DNA of 34,295 nucleotides from Betaproteobacteria bacterium (GTDB lineage: Bacteria > Pseudomonadota > Gammaproteobacteria > Burkholderiales > Thiobacillaceae), in NCBI GenBank assembly GCA_020061585.1, contig JAGUXX010000247.1, positions 1 through 34,295 on the forward strand, written 5' to 3'. The notes beneath the pieces are model-generated. The model saw only the letters and a list, made by a program, of their open reading frames with translations. It did not search any database and was not told the DNA's origin. Shown here piece by piece: positions 9,071-18,905 of this stretch. The stretch's first letter is position 1. Each line of letters begins with the position of its first letter. A program made the position numbers and the translations under genes.

Positions 9071-10408
9071 TCACAACACATAGCGCGCCAGATCTTCGCT
9101 GGCGGCCAATTCCTTCAAACGCGCATCGACATATTCGGCATCGACTTGCAGCGTCTCGCCGGAGCGCTTGTCGGCGTCGAACGACAGTTCGTCGAGCAGC
9201 CGTTCCATCACCGTGTAGAGCCGCCGCGCGCCGATGTTTTCGGTACGCTCGTTGACCTGCCAGGCCAGTTCGGCCAGACGTCGGATGGCGTTGTCGGTGA
9301 ATTCCAGGCTGATGCCCTCGGTCTGCATCAAAGCCTGGTACTGGCGGGTCAGGCAGGCGTCGGTGCCGGTCAGAATGCGTTCGAAATCCTCGACGGACAA
9401 GCTTTGCAGTTCGACGCGGATCGGGAAGCGGCCCTGCAATTCGGGGATCAGGTCGGACGGTTTGGACAGGTGAAACGCGCCGCTGGCGATGAACAGGATG
9501 TGGTCGGTCTTGATCATGCCGAACTTGGTCGACACCGTGGCGCCTTCCACCAGCGGCAGCAGGTCGCGCTGCACACCCTGGCGCGAAACGTCCGGACCGC
9601 TACCCTCGCGGCCGGCGATCTTGTCGACCTCGTCGAGGAACACGATGCCGTTCGATTCGACATTGCGCACAGCTTCCAGCTTGATCTCCTCCTCGTTGAC
9701 GAAGCGGCCGGCTTCCTCATCGACGAGCTGTTTCATCGCCTCTGAAATCTTCAGCTTGCGCTTCTGGGTGCGCTTCTGGCCCAAGTTCTGGAACATGCCC
9801 TGCAATTGCGTGGTGAGTTCTTCCATGCCGGGCGGCGCGAAGATTTCCATCCGTGGATTCGACATCTCCAGGTCGAGTTCGATTTCCTTGTCGTCGAGCT
9901 GCCCCTCGCGCAGCATCTTGCGGAATTTCTGGCGGGTCGCGGATTCCTCCGGCTTCGCGCCGGTCTCCCAGGCGTCACGCGCGCCGGGCAGCAGCACATC
10001 GAGTACGCGTTCCTCGGCGGCTTCCTCGGCGCGCATGCGCACCTTGCGCGTGGCCTCCTCGCGCGCCTGCTTTACGGCGATTTCCGCCAGATCGCGGATG
10101 ATGCTGTCGACATCCTTGCCGACATAGCCAACCTCGGTGAACTTGGTCGCCTCCACCTTGATGAACGGCGCCCCGGACAAGCGCGCCAGACGCCGCGCGA
10201 TCTCGGTCTTGCCGACGCCGGTGGGACCGATCATCAAGATATTCTTCGGCGTGATTTCCTGGCGCATGACGCCTTCGACCTGCATCCGCCGCCAGCGATT
10301 TCGCAGCGCGATGGCGCAGGCGCGCTTGGCGGCATTTTGCCCAACAATATGCTTGTCGAGTTCATGCACGATTTCCTGGGGCGTCATCTGTGACAAATTT
10401 TGTGTCAT
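9071..10408 (-). CDS. hslU: HslU ATPase subunit of the HslVU protease
   Basis: A 445-residue AAA+ unfoldase that normally forms a hexamer feeding substrates into the HslV peptidase in the cytoplasm. Seen: Walker [10 protein letters not shown] (61-69), the pore loop GYVG (94-97), the intermediate I-domain (about 110-245), Walker [12 protein letters not shown] with DE at 259-260, and the C-terminal tail DLARYVL that docks into HslV. The start [20 protein letters not shown] matches the family register, though no strong ribosome site is visible. hslV usually lies directly upstream in the same operon. Here it is absent, and an inverted-repeat element begins about 48 bp upstream. Confidence 0.95.
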   Translation of the reverse strand: MTQNLSQMTPQEIVHELDKHIVGQNAAKRACAIALRNRWRRMQVEGVMRQEITPKNILMIGPTGVGKTEIARRLARLSGAPFIKVEATKFTEVGYVGKDVDSIIRDLAEIAVKQAREEATRKVRMRAEEAAEERVLDVLLPGARDAWETGAKPEESATRQKFRKMLREGQLDDKEIELDLEMSNPRMEIFAPPGMEELTTQLQGMFQNLGQKRTQKRKLKISEAMKQLVDEEAGRFVNEEEIKLEAVRNVESNGIVFLDEVDKIAGREGSGPDVSRQGVQRDLLPLVEGATVSTKFGMIKTDHILFIASGAFHLSKPSDLIPELQGRFPIRVELQSLSVEDFERILTGTDACLTRQYQALMQTEGISLEFTDNAIRRLAELAWQVNERTENIGARRLYTVMERLLDELSFDADKRSGETLQVDAEYVDARLKELAASEDLARYVL

Positions 10409-10455
10409 GATTTTTTCGTCATTACCGGTTATAAGCATTTCATTCAACGGCCTAG

Positions 10456-10641
10456 GAGCCTGTCGGACTTTCCCCGCTGTTACCCCCCGGGACTTGGTCG
10501 TCGATAGCGAAAATCGGCCCCAGCGGGGCCATTTTTTTGCCGGATTCGCCGCCGCATGGTTGTTCCATGGGGCAAGAAGCCGGTGAAAAAGGGTCCGCCG
10601 CAGTCGATTTGCAGCCAACGATTCCAAAGTCCGACAGGCTC
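10456..10641. repeat. 186-bp inverted-repeat element, GCCTGTCGGACTTT family, copy 1
   Basis: The ends GAGCCTGTCGGACTTT (10456-10471) and AAAGTCCGACAGGCTC (10626-10641) are perfect 16-bp inverted repeats. The interior has no coding frame I trust and contains a GC hairpin with a T run. Related ends occur at 21802-21875 and 31080-31112. The element fills most of the 324 bp between hslU and the DUF4426 gene; otherwise that gap holds only their leaders. Confidence 0.85.
10516..10538 (+). terminator. terminator-like hairpin inside the repeat element
   Basis: GGCCCC-AGC-GGGGCC followed by ATTTTTTT forms a perfect six-pair stem with a T run on the plus strand. No plus-strand gene precedes it, so it probably belongs to the element itself or insulates the DUF4426 gene from read-through. 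Confidence 0.5.
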
Positions 10642-10732
10642 TCAGGAGTCTATCACCCGTATTCCACCCGATTCCCGGCGTGGAGATGAACGCTATAGTG
10701 ATGTTGATACACAACAATTCAAGGAGAAAACC

Positions 10733-11185
10733 ATGTTCACACGACTGTTGCCCACCGTTTTAGCAATGGCCCTGGCCTGTGCCGGCCCCGCCGGCGCCAG
10801 CGAGGTCGCCCGCCAAGGCGACGTGGAAGTGCATAGTGTCGCCGTACCCACCATCGAACTGACACCGGAAGCCGCGCGTGATTTCAACATCACGCCATCC
10901 ACCGAGCGCGGACTGTTGACCGTCACCCTGATCAAGAAGGGGCGCGGCGGCAAGGCGGAGTCGGTAGCCGGCCAGGTATATGCCGGCGGTTTCACGATGG
11001 ACAACAAGCTGTTCACCATTCCGATCCGTGAAGTGCGCCAGCCCGACGGCGTTTATTACCTGGGCGAATACCGCATCAACGCGCCGGACATGATCCGCTT
11101 TCTGGTCAACGCCAATGTGCTGGGCAAATCGATGAAAGTGGAATTTTCTCGCGCCTTCAATGTGCCGCAAGCGTTAGCGAACTAA
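10733..11185 (+). CDS. secreted DUF4426 family protein
   Basis: A 150-residue exported protein of unknown function. The signal peptide is [20 protein letters not shown] with cleavage near AGA-SE. The mature part is beta-rich, with the features I associate with DUF4426: an early [21 protein letters not shown] segment's core and a late [13 protein letters not shown] segment. AAGGAG precedes ATG 10733. The gene ends inside the last codons of the convergent TauE/SafE-like gene (12-bp overlap). Its promoter must lie between the inverted-repeat element and the start. A periplasmic role is inferred from the signal peptide only. Confidence 0.75.
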   Translation: MFTRLLPTVLAMALACAGPAGASEVARQGDVEVHSVAVPTIELTPEAARDFNITPSTERGLLTVTLIKKGRGGKAESVAGQVYAGGFTMDNKLFTIPIREVRQPDGVYYLGEYRINAPDMIRFLVNANVLGKSMKVEFSRAFNVPQALAN

Positions 11186-11836
11186 CTGAAACAAGCCCCA
11201 CACCCCCATCGCCGCCACCAGCAAGCCGGCGCCGCGTTTGACCCAGGTTTTGCGGGCGAAGGCGCGCAAACGCTCCGCCGCCCAGCCCATCAGCAGCAGA
11301 TTCGGCAAGGTGCCGAGGCCGAACGCCAGCAGCAAGATCGCGCCCCGCAACGCGCCGCCCGCCGCCAGCGCCATGACCAGCACGCTGTACACCAGACCGC
11401 ATGGCAACCAGCCCCACAAGGCCCCGGCGGCCACCGCCTGGCCCAGATTGCGCACCGGCATGACTTTGGCCAGCAACGGCTGAACCCGCCGCCAAACCGC
11501 GCCGCCGGCCTGTTCCAGCACGCGTATCGACTGATTCAGGCCAGCCAGATACAGGCCCAGCAGGATCAACATGACCTGCGCCAGCACATACAAAGCCCGT
11601 TGCAAGGGATATAGACTGTCCGACAGGAACGCGGCGGAACCGAGCAGCCCCGCCGCCGCGCCGAGCAGCGCATAGCTGGCGATGCGTCCGACGCTGTAAC
11701 CGATATGGAAAGTGAAGGGCTGACGCGCCTGGCCTTGGAACGACATCGCGGCAACGATGCCGCCGCACATGCCGACGCAATGCGTGCCGCCCAGAAGGCC
11801 GGTCAAAAACGCGGCGAGCAGGGTAGTTTCGAGCAT
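11174..11836 (-). CDS. TauE/SafE (DsbD_2-like) membrane protein
   Basis: A 220-residue inner-membrane protein with about six helices. The signature GGTHCVGMCGG near the N-terminus, and a second paired motif WGWLPCGLVYSVLVMALA in the middle, mark the sulfite exporter TauE/SafE or cytochrome-biogenesis transmembrane family. Members with paired Cys motifs have been tied to copper or thiol handling, often near cytochrome oxidase genes. No such neighbours exist here. The start at 11836 (MLETTLLAAFLTG) is chosen because the segment upstream is arginine-rich and not membrane-like; no strong ribosome site supports it. The 3' end overlaps the convergent DUF4426 gene. Confidence 0.8.
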   Translation of the reverse strand: MLETTLLAAFLTGLLGGTHCVGMCGGIVAAMSFQGQARQPFTFHIGYSVGRIASYALLGAAAGLLGSAAFLSDSLYPLQRALYVLAQVMLILLGLYLAGLNQSIRVLEQAGGAVWRRVQPLLAKVMPVRNLGQAVAAGALWGWLPCGLVYSVLVMALAAGGALRGAILLLAFGLGTLPNLLLMGWAAERLRAFARKTWVKRGAGLLVAAMGVWGLFQLVR

Positions 11837-11940
11837 GCCGCGATGATAACTTGACCGGCGAGCATTCGGACGCGCCGATCGCAATTTGCCTGGGTAGCGG
11901 GATAATCCCTGAACGAGGATCTTGCATCAGAGTAGCCAGC

Positions 11941-13860
11941 ATGACCCAGAGAATGCTTCATGTCACCCTGCAAACCGGCGAGGCACAAGCGCCGCGCGCC
12001 GCCTATCTGTTGGCGAAATATGGCGTTTTCACACCGGAACAAAGTCTGCTCGGCAGCTACAACCCGAACAACAGCGGCGGCCAGCGCTATCACGACGCCA
12101 CCGCGCTGGCGCGCGCCAAGCTGACCCGCCTGGCCGCGCATTTTCAGCAACTGCCGGCGGCGCCGGAGTCGACGCACCCCCCGTCACAACCGCCGACGCT
12201 CGCCGAACTGCGCGAAATCAACGCCTGGCTGGACGAGTTGCTGCAGGTCACCGATACCTGCCGCGCGCGGCGCGAGCAGCTTGAGCGGGAACAGCGGCAT
12301 GAAGCCGCCCTGCTCGACGAACTGAAACCGTTCGAGACGCTGGATGTCGATCTCACCCAACTGGCGCGGCCGAAGCGCTTCATCGAAACACTGGTCGGCA
12401 GCATTCCGGAGGCGGAACTGGACGAATTGACCGGCGAACTGGCGCAAGTCGGCGGCATCATCGAGCTGTTCGGCCGACAAACCGGGCGCGCCTATCTGGT
12501 AGTGATCTGTCCGCAACCGCGCTGCCTGCTGTCGCGGGCCATGCTGGACAAGCATCATTGGCGCGAAATTCATCTGCCTAGCGAATTTTCCGGCAACCCG
12601 CGCCAGGTTGAATCCGAACTGAAAAATCTCTGTCAGCGCATCACTCATCGCGTCGACAACCTGGAACAGTCGCATCGCCATACTTTCGAAGGCATCGAAG
12701 AGCGGCTGGCGCGGGTGGTGAAATCGGTCGAGATGGCCGAGCCCTATGCGCGTCTGGTGGCCGAGACGGTCACCGAGCCTGGCGGCGATCTGCTGATCCG
12801 CGGCTGGATTCCGCAGCGCAACCTGAAACGCCTGCAAGCCCGGCTGGCGGCGGCGCTGAGCGGCGATTACCAGCTTGAAACGCGCGCCCCCGAGCCGGGC
12901 GAGCGCGAGTCGGTGCCTTCCGCCCGGCGCTATCCGACCTGGATGGGGCCGTTCGCCGAACTGGTGCGCGGTTACGGCGTGCCTTGCTACGGCGATTTCG
13001 ACCCGACACTGTTTTTCACGCTGTCGTTTATCGCCATGTTCGGCATGATGTTCGGCGATGTCGGCCACGGACTGCTGATCGCCGCCGCCGGGCTGGCGCT
13101 GCGCGGCGAGGCGAAACGCTTCCGCCCGCTGCTGCTGGCCGCCGGCGCGTCGGCCTGCGGCTTCGGTTTGCTGTACGGCAGCGTGTTCGGCCTGGAACAC
13201 CTGATCCAGCCGGTGTGGCTGGCGCCGCTGTCCGATCCGGCGCGCATGTTGCAAGCGGCGCTGTGGTGGGGTGTCGGGTTTCTCGTCGCCACGCAATTGA
13301 TCATGCTCTACAACCGGATCGCGGCGCGCAACTGGCGCGCCGCGCTGTTCGATGCCGGCGGCGCGGCCGGGCTGATGCTGTATGTCGGCGGCGTCGCCGG
13401 AGTTTATTTCACCTTTGCCGGCGGGCCGGATCAGCGCCTGTACGTCCAGTTCGCCAGCGGCATGGCGGCCACCGGTTTCGTGCTGATACTGATCCATCAC
13501 TGCGCGCTACAGACCGAGCCCTGGCCGGGGCGGTTTTTTCTCAGCCTGATGGACAGCCTGGAAGCGGTGTTCAATGACTTCGTCAACACCCTGTCGTTCA
13601 TGCGCGTGGCGGCTTTCTCGATCAGCCATGTCGCGCTGGCGATGGCGATCTCCACGCTGAGCGCGGAGCTGGGCGGCATCGGCGAGATCATCCTGCTGAT
13701 ACTCGGCAATCTGCTGATCCTGGTTCTGGAAGGCGCGATCGTCGCGATCCAGACCTTGCGGCTGGAGTACTACGAAGGCTTCTCGCGCTATTTCACCTGC
13801 TTCGGCCGCGAATTCAAACCGCTGATCGATGCGCGCAGACCGAAGCCGCCGCTGATCTGA
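11941..13860 (+). CDS. stand-alone V-type ATPase subunit I homologue
   Basis: A 639-residue protein of the V/A-type ATPase 116-kDa subunit family, the stator/proton half-channel subunit. The N-terminal half (1-330) is cytoplasmic and helical. The C-terminal half has about seven helices. Family signatures seen are MMFGDVGHGLL (GDVGHG at 373-378), NTLSFMRVAAFSISHVALAM with the arginine needed for proton passage, and ETLRLEYYEGFSRYF-like wording near the end (QTLRLEYYEGFSRYF). No other V-ATPase gene is nearby: neighbours are TauE/SafE-like and phoB. It may serve a remote operon or act alone. Start MTQRMLHVTL at 11941 follows family register; the ribosome site is weak. Confidence 0.85.
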   Translation: MTQRMLHVTLQTGEAQAPRAAYLLAKYGVFTPEQSLLGSYNPNNSGGQRYHDATALARAKLTRLAAHFQQLPAAPESTHPPSQPPTLAELREINAWLDELLQVTDTCRARREQLEREQRHEAALLDELKPFETLDVDLTQLARPKRFIETLVGSIPEAELDELTGELAQVGGIIELFGRQTGRAYLVVICPQPRCLLSRAMLDKHHWREIHLPSEFSGNPRQVESELKNLCQRITHRVDNLEQSHRHTFEGIEERLARVVKSVEMAEPYARLVAETVTEPGGDLLIRGWIPQRNLKRLQARLAAALSGDYQLETRAPEPGERESVPSARRYPTWMGPFAELVRGYGVPCYGDFDPTLFFTLSFIAMFGMMFGDVGHGLLIAAAGLALRGEAKRFRPLLLAAGASACGFGLLYGSVFGLEHLIQPVWLAPLSDPARMLQAALWWGVGFLVATQLIMLYNRIAARNWRAALFDAGGAAGLMLYVGGVAGVYFTFAGGPDQRLYVQFASGMAATGFVLILIHHCALQTEPWPGRFFLSLMDSLEAVFNDFVNTLSFMRVAAFSISHVALAMAISTLSAELGGIGEIILLILGNLLILVLEGAIVAIQTLRLEYYEGFSRYFTCFGREFKPLIDARRPKPPLI

Positions 13861-13893
13861 CCCGTCGCGCGCGCCCGACACGATTGACTCCAA

Positions 13894-13926
13894 CGTCACG
13901 AAACCGTCATGAATCCGTCATAACAT
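13894..13926 (+). promoter_or_regulatory. Pho box upstream of phoB
   Basis: Three 11-bp direct repeats, CGTCACGAAAC, CGTCATGAATC and CGTCATAACAT, sit 31-63 bp before the phoB start. This matches the 11-bp CTGTCAT-type repeat pattern bound by PhoB, so phoB is probably autoregulated under phosphate limitation. Confidence 0.75.
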
Positions 13927-13956
13927 CACGTTCAATCTTGTTCACCGGAGGCACGC

Positions 13957-14661
13957 ATGTCGGCCACCATCCTAGTCGTAGAAGACGAACCTGGCATCCA
14001 GGAAGTGCTCAAATTCAACCTCGGTCAGCACGGCCACGACGTGATCGTCGCCGGCGACGCGGAGGAGGCGTTGACCTTGCTGCGCGGCGCGCTGCCCGAC
14101 CTGATCCTGCTTGACTGGATGCTGCCCGGCATGACCGGCATCGACTTCGCGCGTCGCGTCCGCGCCGATGCGCGCCAGAAAAACATCCCGATCATCATGC
14201 TGACCGCGCGCTCCGACGAGCGCGACAAGGTGCAGGGACTGGACACCGGCGCCGACGATTACATCACCAAACCCTTCTCGCCGCGCGAACTGATGTCGCG
14301 CATCAAGGCCGTGCTGCGCCGCCGCGCGCCGCAAATGACCGAGGACACGGTGGAGATCGACGGACTCAAGCTCGACCCGTTATCGCATCGCGTGCATGGC
14401 AAGATCGAAGACAAATCCACCGCGCTGGATCTCGGGCCGACCGAGTTTCGCCTGCTGCACTTTCTGATGACCCATCCCGAGCGGGTCTATTCGCGCTCGC
14501 AGTTGCTCGATCAGGTCTGGGGCGACCATGTCTTCGTCGAGGAACGCACCGTCGATGTGCACATCCGCCGCTTGCGCTCGGCGCTCGAAGTCACCGGCCA
14601 TGATCGTTTGATCCAGACCGTGCGCGGCTCCGGATACCGGCTTTCCGCGATTCAGGGCTGA
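13957..14661 (+). CDS. phoB: phosphate regulon response regulator PhoB
   Basis: A 234-residue OmpR-type response regulator. The receiver domain (1-120) has the acidic pair at D10/E11, phosphorylation site Asp53 in [11 protein letters not shown] and Lys105 in ITKPFSPRE. The winged-helix DNA-binding domain (about 135-230) includes [19 protein letters not shown] and [12 protein letters not shown], typical of PhoB. A Pho box lies upstream, and CGGAGG precedes the ATG. phoR follows but is separated by an inserted element rather than overlapping, which may alter coupling between regulator and sensor. Phosphate regulation fits the pit gene at the end of the block. Confidence 0.93.
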   Translation: MSATILVVEDEPGIQEVLKFNLGQHGHDVIVAGDAEEALTLLRGALPDLILLDWMLPGMTGIDFARRVRADARQKNIPIIMLTARSDERDKVQGLDTGADDYITKPFSPRELMSRIKAVLRRRAPQMTEDTVEIDGLKLDPLSHRVHGKIEDKSTALDLGPTEFRLLHFLMTHPERVYSRSQLLDQVWGDHVFVEERTVDVHIRRLRSALEVTGHDRLIQTVRGSGYRLSAIQG

Positions 14662-14720
14662 GCCTTGTTCCTTCTGTCGAGGAGTAGAATCCCCGGCCAT
14701 CCGCAAACTCCGAACTTGCC

Positions 14721-14990
14721 CTAGTATCGTGCCCCATAAATATCGACCCATCCAGCGAGGCGCTGAGGGGCCAGGCGCAAGGCGCGCTTGCGCAGGAATG
14801 GCCAGCCCTTCCAAGCAAGCGCAACGCGGCGGATGGCCCCTCAGCGCCTCGCCCGAAGGGAGCCCCCATGAAGCGCCATGACCGCGTTGCGACGCTTGAC
14901 CAGGGAATGACCATGGCCTGCGCGCCGCGCCTTGTCCTGACGCTTCATGGGGGCTCTGGATGGGTCGATATTTATGGGTCACGATACTAG
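14721..14990. mobile_element. 270-bp MITE-like element between phoB and phoR
   Basis: Arms 14721-14755 and 14956-14990 are 35-bp inverted repeats with one mismatch. Both ends finish in CTAG, which could be a duplicated target. Two further perfect inverted repeats are packed inside: 14757-14773 with 14834-14850 (17 bp), and 14860-14875 with 14941-14956 (16 bp). No protein-coding frame is convincing. It looks like a non-autonomous element. It fills nearly all of the phoB-phoR gap and supplies the sequence immediately before the phoR start. Confidence 0.85.
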
Positions 14991-14995
14991 TGTCG

Positions 14996-16324
<1,329 letters not shown>

Positions 16325-16343
16325 GCGGCGCGGCGGTTAGTCT

Positions 16344-17930
16344 TCAAGACGACAGCGTCATGCCGCGCATCATATAAAACAACACCCCGGCCATCAGGCC
16401 CGAGGCGGGCACGGTGATGATCCAGGCGGCGGCGATGCGCAGCAGTTGCGAGCGTTTCACCAGTTCCTCGCGATACACCTTGCGCAACCCCTTGCGTTCC
16501 ATTTTCGAGAAATGCGCCGGGTCGAGTTGCTGCTTGGCGTTGCGCTTGAGTTCCTCCAGCAGCGCGCCTTTCTCGTCGATGGTGGCCTTGGCGAAACGCG
16601 CCATGAACGCATCGATGGCGGTCTGGTCGCCTTCCGGGTGGTGCAGCTTGATATCGGCCAGCATGCGCGAGTAGTTCTTTTTCAGGTATTCACGCAGAAA
16701 ACCGACGCCGAACACGCCGCCGACCGCCACATGGGTGGAACTGATCGGCAAGCCGAACTGACTGGCGACGATCACCGTGATGGTCGCCGACATGGCGATG
16801 CAATAGGCGCGCATCTGGTCCAGCTCGGTGATTTCCGAACCCACCGTGCGGATCACCCGCGGCCCGAACAAGGCCAGGCCGAGGCCGATGCCGAGCGCGC
16901 CGATCATCATCACCCAGACTGGTATCGGCGCATCGGCGCCGATTTCCGTGCCGCCGGTGCTGACGATATCGACTATCGCCGCCAGCGGTCCGACCGCATT
17001 GGCGACATCGTTGGAGCCATGCGCGAAGCTGAGCAACGCCGCCGCGAAGATCAACGGCACGGTAAACAACTGATTCACCCCGGCTTTGCTGTTGCCGATG
17101 TCGCGACTGCGCGCGACGATGAACGGCTTGACGATGAAGTAGATCAGGATGGCGACCCCCAGGCCGATCAGCGTGGCGCTGAAAAACTCGATCTTCCAGA
17201 CCTTGCCCAGACCTTTCAGGATCAGACAGGCGGCGAACACCCAGGCCATGCCGGCCACCAGCAGCGGCACATTGCGACCGGCCGCCGCCGACATGTCCTG
17301 TTGATAGGTGATGATGCGTTTGACCAGATAGAGAAATCCGGCGGCGATAAGTCCACCCAACACCGGCGAAATCACCCAGCTCGCGGCGATGGCGCTCATC
17401 TTGCCCCAGTTCGCGATGTCCCAGCCACCGGCCGCGATGCCGGCGCCGAGCACCGCGCCGACGATGGAATGGGTGGTGGAAACCGGCGCGCCGAACGCCG
17501 TGGCGATATTCAGCCAGAGCGCCCCGGCAAGCAACGCCGCCATCATCACCCAGACAAAGGTGTCGGGATCGGCAATGCGGCCGGGATCGATGATGCCGCT
17601 GCGAATGGTGCCGACCACTTCGCCACCGGCGATCAACGCCCCCGCCGCCTCGAAGATGGCGGCGATCACCAGCGCCCCGGCCAGCGTCAGCGCCTTCGAT
17701 CCGACCGCCGGACCGACGTTGTTGGCGACATCGTTGGCGCCGATGTTCATCGCCATGTAGCCGCCGATCATCGCGGCCACCACCAGAATCAGGCTGAATT
17801 CGCCATCGCCGCGCATGCTGGCATACAGCATGACGCCGACGATAAACAGCAAGGCCATGCCGATGCGGAATAATTCATTGCGACCACGCTGGGTGGCGCG
17901 CTCGATTTCATTCAGATGCTTCAGTTCCAC
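16344..17930 (-). CDS. pit: low-affinity inorganic phosphate transporter, PiT family
   Basis: A 528-residue inner-membrane phosphate permease with about ten helices. The two PiT signature repeats are present: GANDVANNVGP (64-74) and GSNDVANAVGP (305-315). The C-terminal 130 residues include a cytoplasmic charged segment (about 420-490) before the final helix. The start is GTG at 17930 with GGGGTG upstream; no nearby ATG fits. It converges on phoR, and a Pho-box-like triple repeat lies 58-90 bp upstream, suggesting PhoB control. A degenerate copy of its 3' part occurs at 18906-19024. Confidence 0.92.
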   Translation of the reverse strand: MELKHLNEIERATQRGRNELFRIGMALLFIVGVMLYASMRGDGEFSLILVVAAMIGGYMAMNIGANDVANNVGPAVGSKALTLAGALVIAAIFEAAGALIAGGEVVGTIRSGIIDPGRIADPDTFVWVMMAALLAGALWLNIATAFGAPVSTTHSIVGAVLGAGIAAGGWDIANWGKMSAIAASWVISPVLGGLIAAGFLYLVKRIITYQQDMSAAAGRNVPLLVAGMAWVFAACLILKGLGKVWKIEFFSATLIGLGVAILIYFIVKPFIVARSRDIGNSKAGVNQLFTVPLIFAAALLSFAHGSNDVANAVGPLAAIVDIVSTGGTEIGADAPIPVWVMMIGALGIGLGLALFGPRVIRTVGSEITELDQMRAYCIAMSATITVIVASQFGLPISSTHVAVGGVFGVGFLREYLKKNYSRMLADIKLHHPEGDQTAIDAFMARFAKATIDEKGALLEELKRNAKQQLDPAHFSKMERKGLRKVYREELVKRSQLLRIAAAWIITVPASGLMAGVLFYMMRGMTLSS

Positions 17931-17987
17931 GCGGACACCCCGGCTCGTCGCCAGACGTCCACGGGCAGCTCCTCAGCGGGCGAATGA

Positions 17988-18020
17988 CTGTCACAAAACA
18001 GTCATTATCCTGTAACAATC
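17988..18020 (+). promoter_or_regulatory. Pho-box-like triple repeat upstream of pit
   Basis: Three 11-bp units, CTGTCACAAAA, CAGTCATTATC and CTGTAACAATC, match the Pho-box spacing. They read on the plus strand, opposite to pit transcription. No plus-strand gene lies beyond, so pit is the likely target despite the orientation. Confidence 0.55.
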
Positions 18021-18065
18021 AAGTGGGTTGCCATGCCTGCCGGACTAAATCACGCCAACGAAGGG

Positions 18066-18509
18066 TTATGACAAATGCCCCAGCAAGGCCTGTATCCGTG
18101 TTGTCAGCCGCTCTTTGAGATCGACAGGCAGGCCGCGCGCAGAAGGCGAGCGTTTGGCCGCCGACCAGATCGAGTCGGGAAAATTCACATCGTCTGCCCA
18201 GCGCGGAATGACATGCCAATGCAGATGCGGCACGACGTTGCCCAGGCTGGCGAGATTGATTTTGTCGGGCTGTGCGACTTCCCGCACGGCGGTTTCCACC
18301 ACGAACACCACGTTCATCAAGCGCAGCCGCTCGGCGGAGGGTAGATCGGTCATTTCCTTGACGTGCGCATTCAGAATCACGCGACAAAATCCGGGGTAAT
18401 GGGCGTCATCGACCCAGATCACGCGGCAGAAGGGGTCTTGCCAGAGGACATTAGTCGCACCGGTTTGACACAGCGGGCATGGGATATCGGGCATGGCGGG
18501 GCGCGTCAC
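18066..18509 (-). CDS. HIT family protein
   Basis: A 147-residue histidine-triad nucleotide hydrolase-like protein. The catalytic triad motif is HLHWHVIPR (His 95, 97, 99). An N-terminal CPLC pair (Cys 11, 14) could bind zinc. Such proteins cleave nucleotide-phosphoramidate or dinucleoside polyphosphate bonds in the cytoplasm. The start is either GTG 18509, which overlaps the stop of a short hicB-like frame (GTGA), or ATG 18494 (MPDIPCPLCQ), which fits the family better. Its native upstream region appears to have been replaced by toxin-antitoxin and intron debris. Confidence 0.88.
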   Translation of the reverse strand: MTRPAMPDIPCPLCQTGATNVLWQDPFCRVIWVDDAHYPGFCRVILNAHVKEMTDLPSAERLRLMNVVFVVETAVREVAQPDKINLASLGNVVPHLHWHVIPRWADDVNFPDSIWSAAKRSPSARGLPVDLKERLTTRIQALLGHLS

Positions 18510-18565
18510 TCCGCCGCCGCGGCGGCGATGACCGCCTGGTATCCGTTAATCGTCATGGTATTCAT
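18506..18565 (-). pseudogene. N-terminal fragment of a HicB-like antitoxin
   Basis: A 19-residue frame with a GGAG ribosome site reads MNTMTINGYQAVIA and then an alanine run to a stop. The opening closely resembles HicB antitoxins (MNTMT.NGY.AVI). The rest of hicB and hicA are missing. Its stop overlaps the GTG start of the HIT gene, so it may now serve as a leader peptide. Just upstream, a short frame ending ESVRKWLEENGVKP overlaps it by ATGA; I do not recognise that piece. Confidence 0.5.
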
Positions 18566-18645
18566 GGTTTCACTCCGTTCTCTTCCAGCCATTTGCGGAC
18601 GGACTCGAGCGCGCTTTTGCCCACAGTCTTGTCCATTATCGACGC

Positions 18646-18903
18646 TTCTCGTCGGAATCCTTCCAGCCTTTTCAGGTTGTCCGGTAGCGCAAAGTAGTTG
18701 AATTAGCCTCGCAATACGCTCTTCAGCCAGCCGCCCACCTGTTCGCTCGGGTCGGGTCGCCGTTTCTTCCGCTTTTCCCGGATCGCCGCGAGTGTCGCCC
18801 GCAACCGATTTTTCACCGTCAGTCGCAGTATTTTGAAGCCCCCTTGGTGGGTCTTCGAACCGCGGCGCGTGAAGCCCAGGAAGTCGAAGGTTTCCGGTTT
18901 CCC
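18646..18903 (-). pseudogene. C-terminal remnant of a group II intron reverse transcriptase/maturase
   Basis: The minus strand encodes GKPETFDFLGFTRRG, then SEQVGGWLKSVLRG, an in-frame TAA at 18703, and FNYFALPDNLKRLEGFRRE. These match the end of group II intron-encoded proteins (the FDFLGF motif, then W.....G.FNYY.VPGN). The stop falls where a His codon is usual. The reverse transcriptase core and the intron RNA are absent. It is fused at its upstream edge to a pit-derived fragment. Confidence 0.8.
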
Positions 18904-18905
18904 CT

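Noticed and set aside
7112..9745. Long plus-strand open frame opposite parE and hslU
   Set aside because: It spans two conserved minus-strand genes and their gap, with shadow-frame composition. No ribosome site or domain supports it.
12184..13500. Minus-strand open frame opposite the V-ATPase subunit I gene
   Set aside because: Shadow of the real gene; no recognisable domain.
14380..14982. Minus-strand open frame across the phoB end and the inverted-repeat element
   Set aside because: It combines phoB antisense with element sequence. The structure is better explained by inverted repeats.
16446..17873. Long plus-strand open frame opposite pit
   Set aside because: Highly enriched in H, D, R and Q as expected for the antisense of a membrane-protein gene. 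Pit on the minus strand has unmistakable family motifs.
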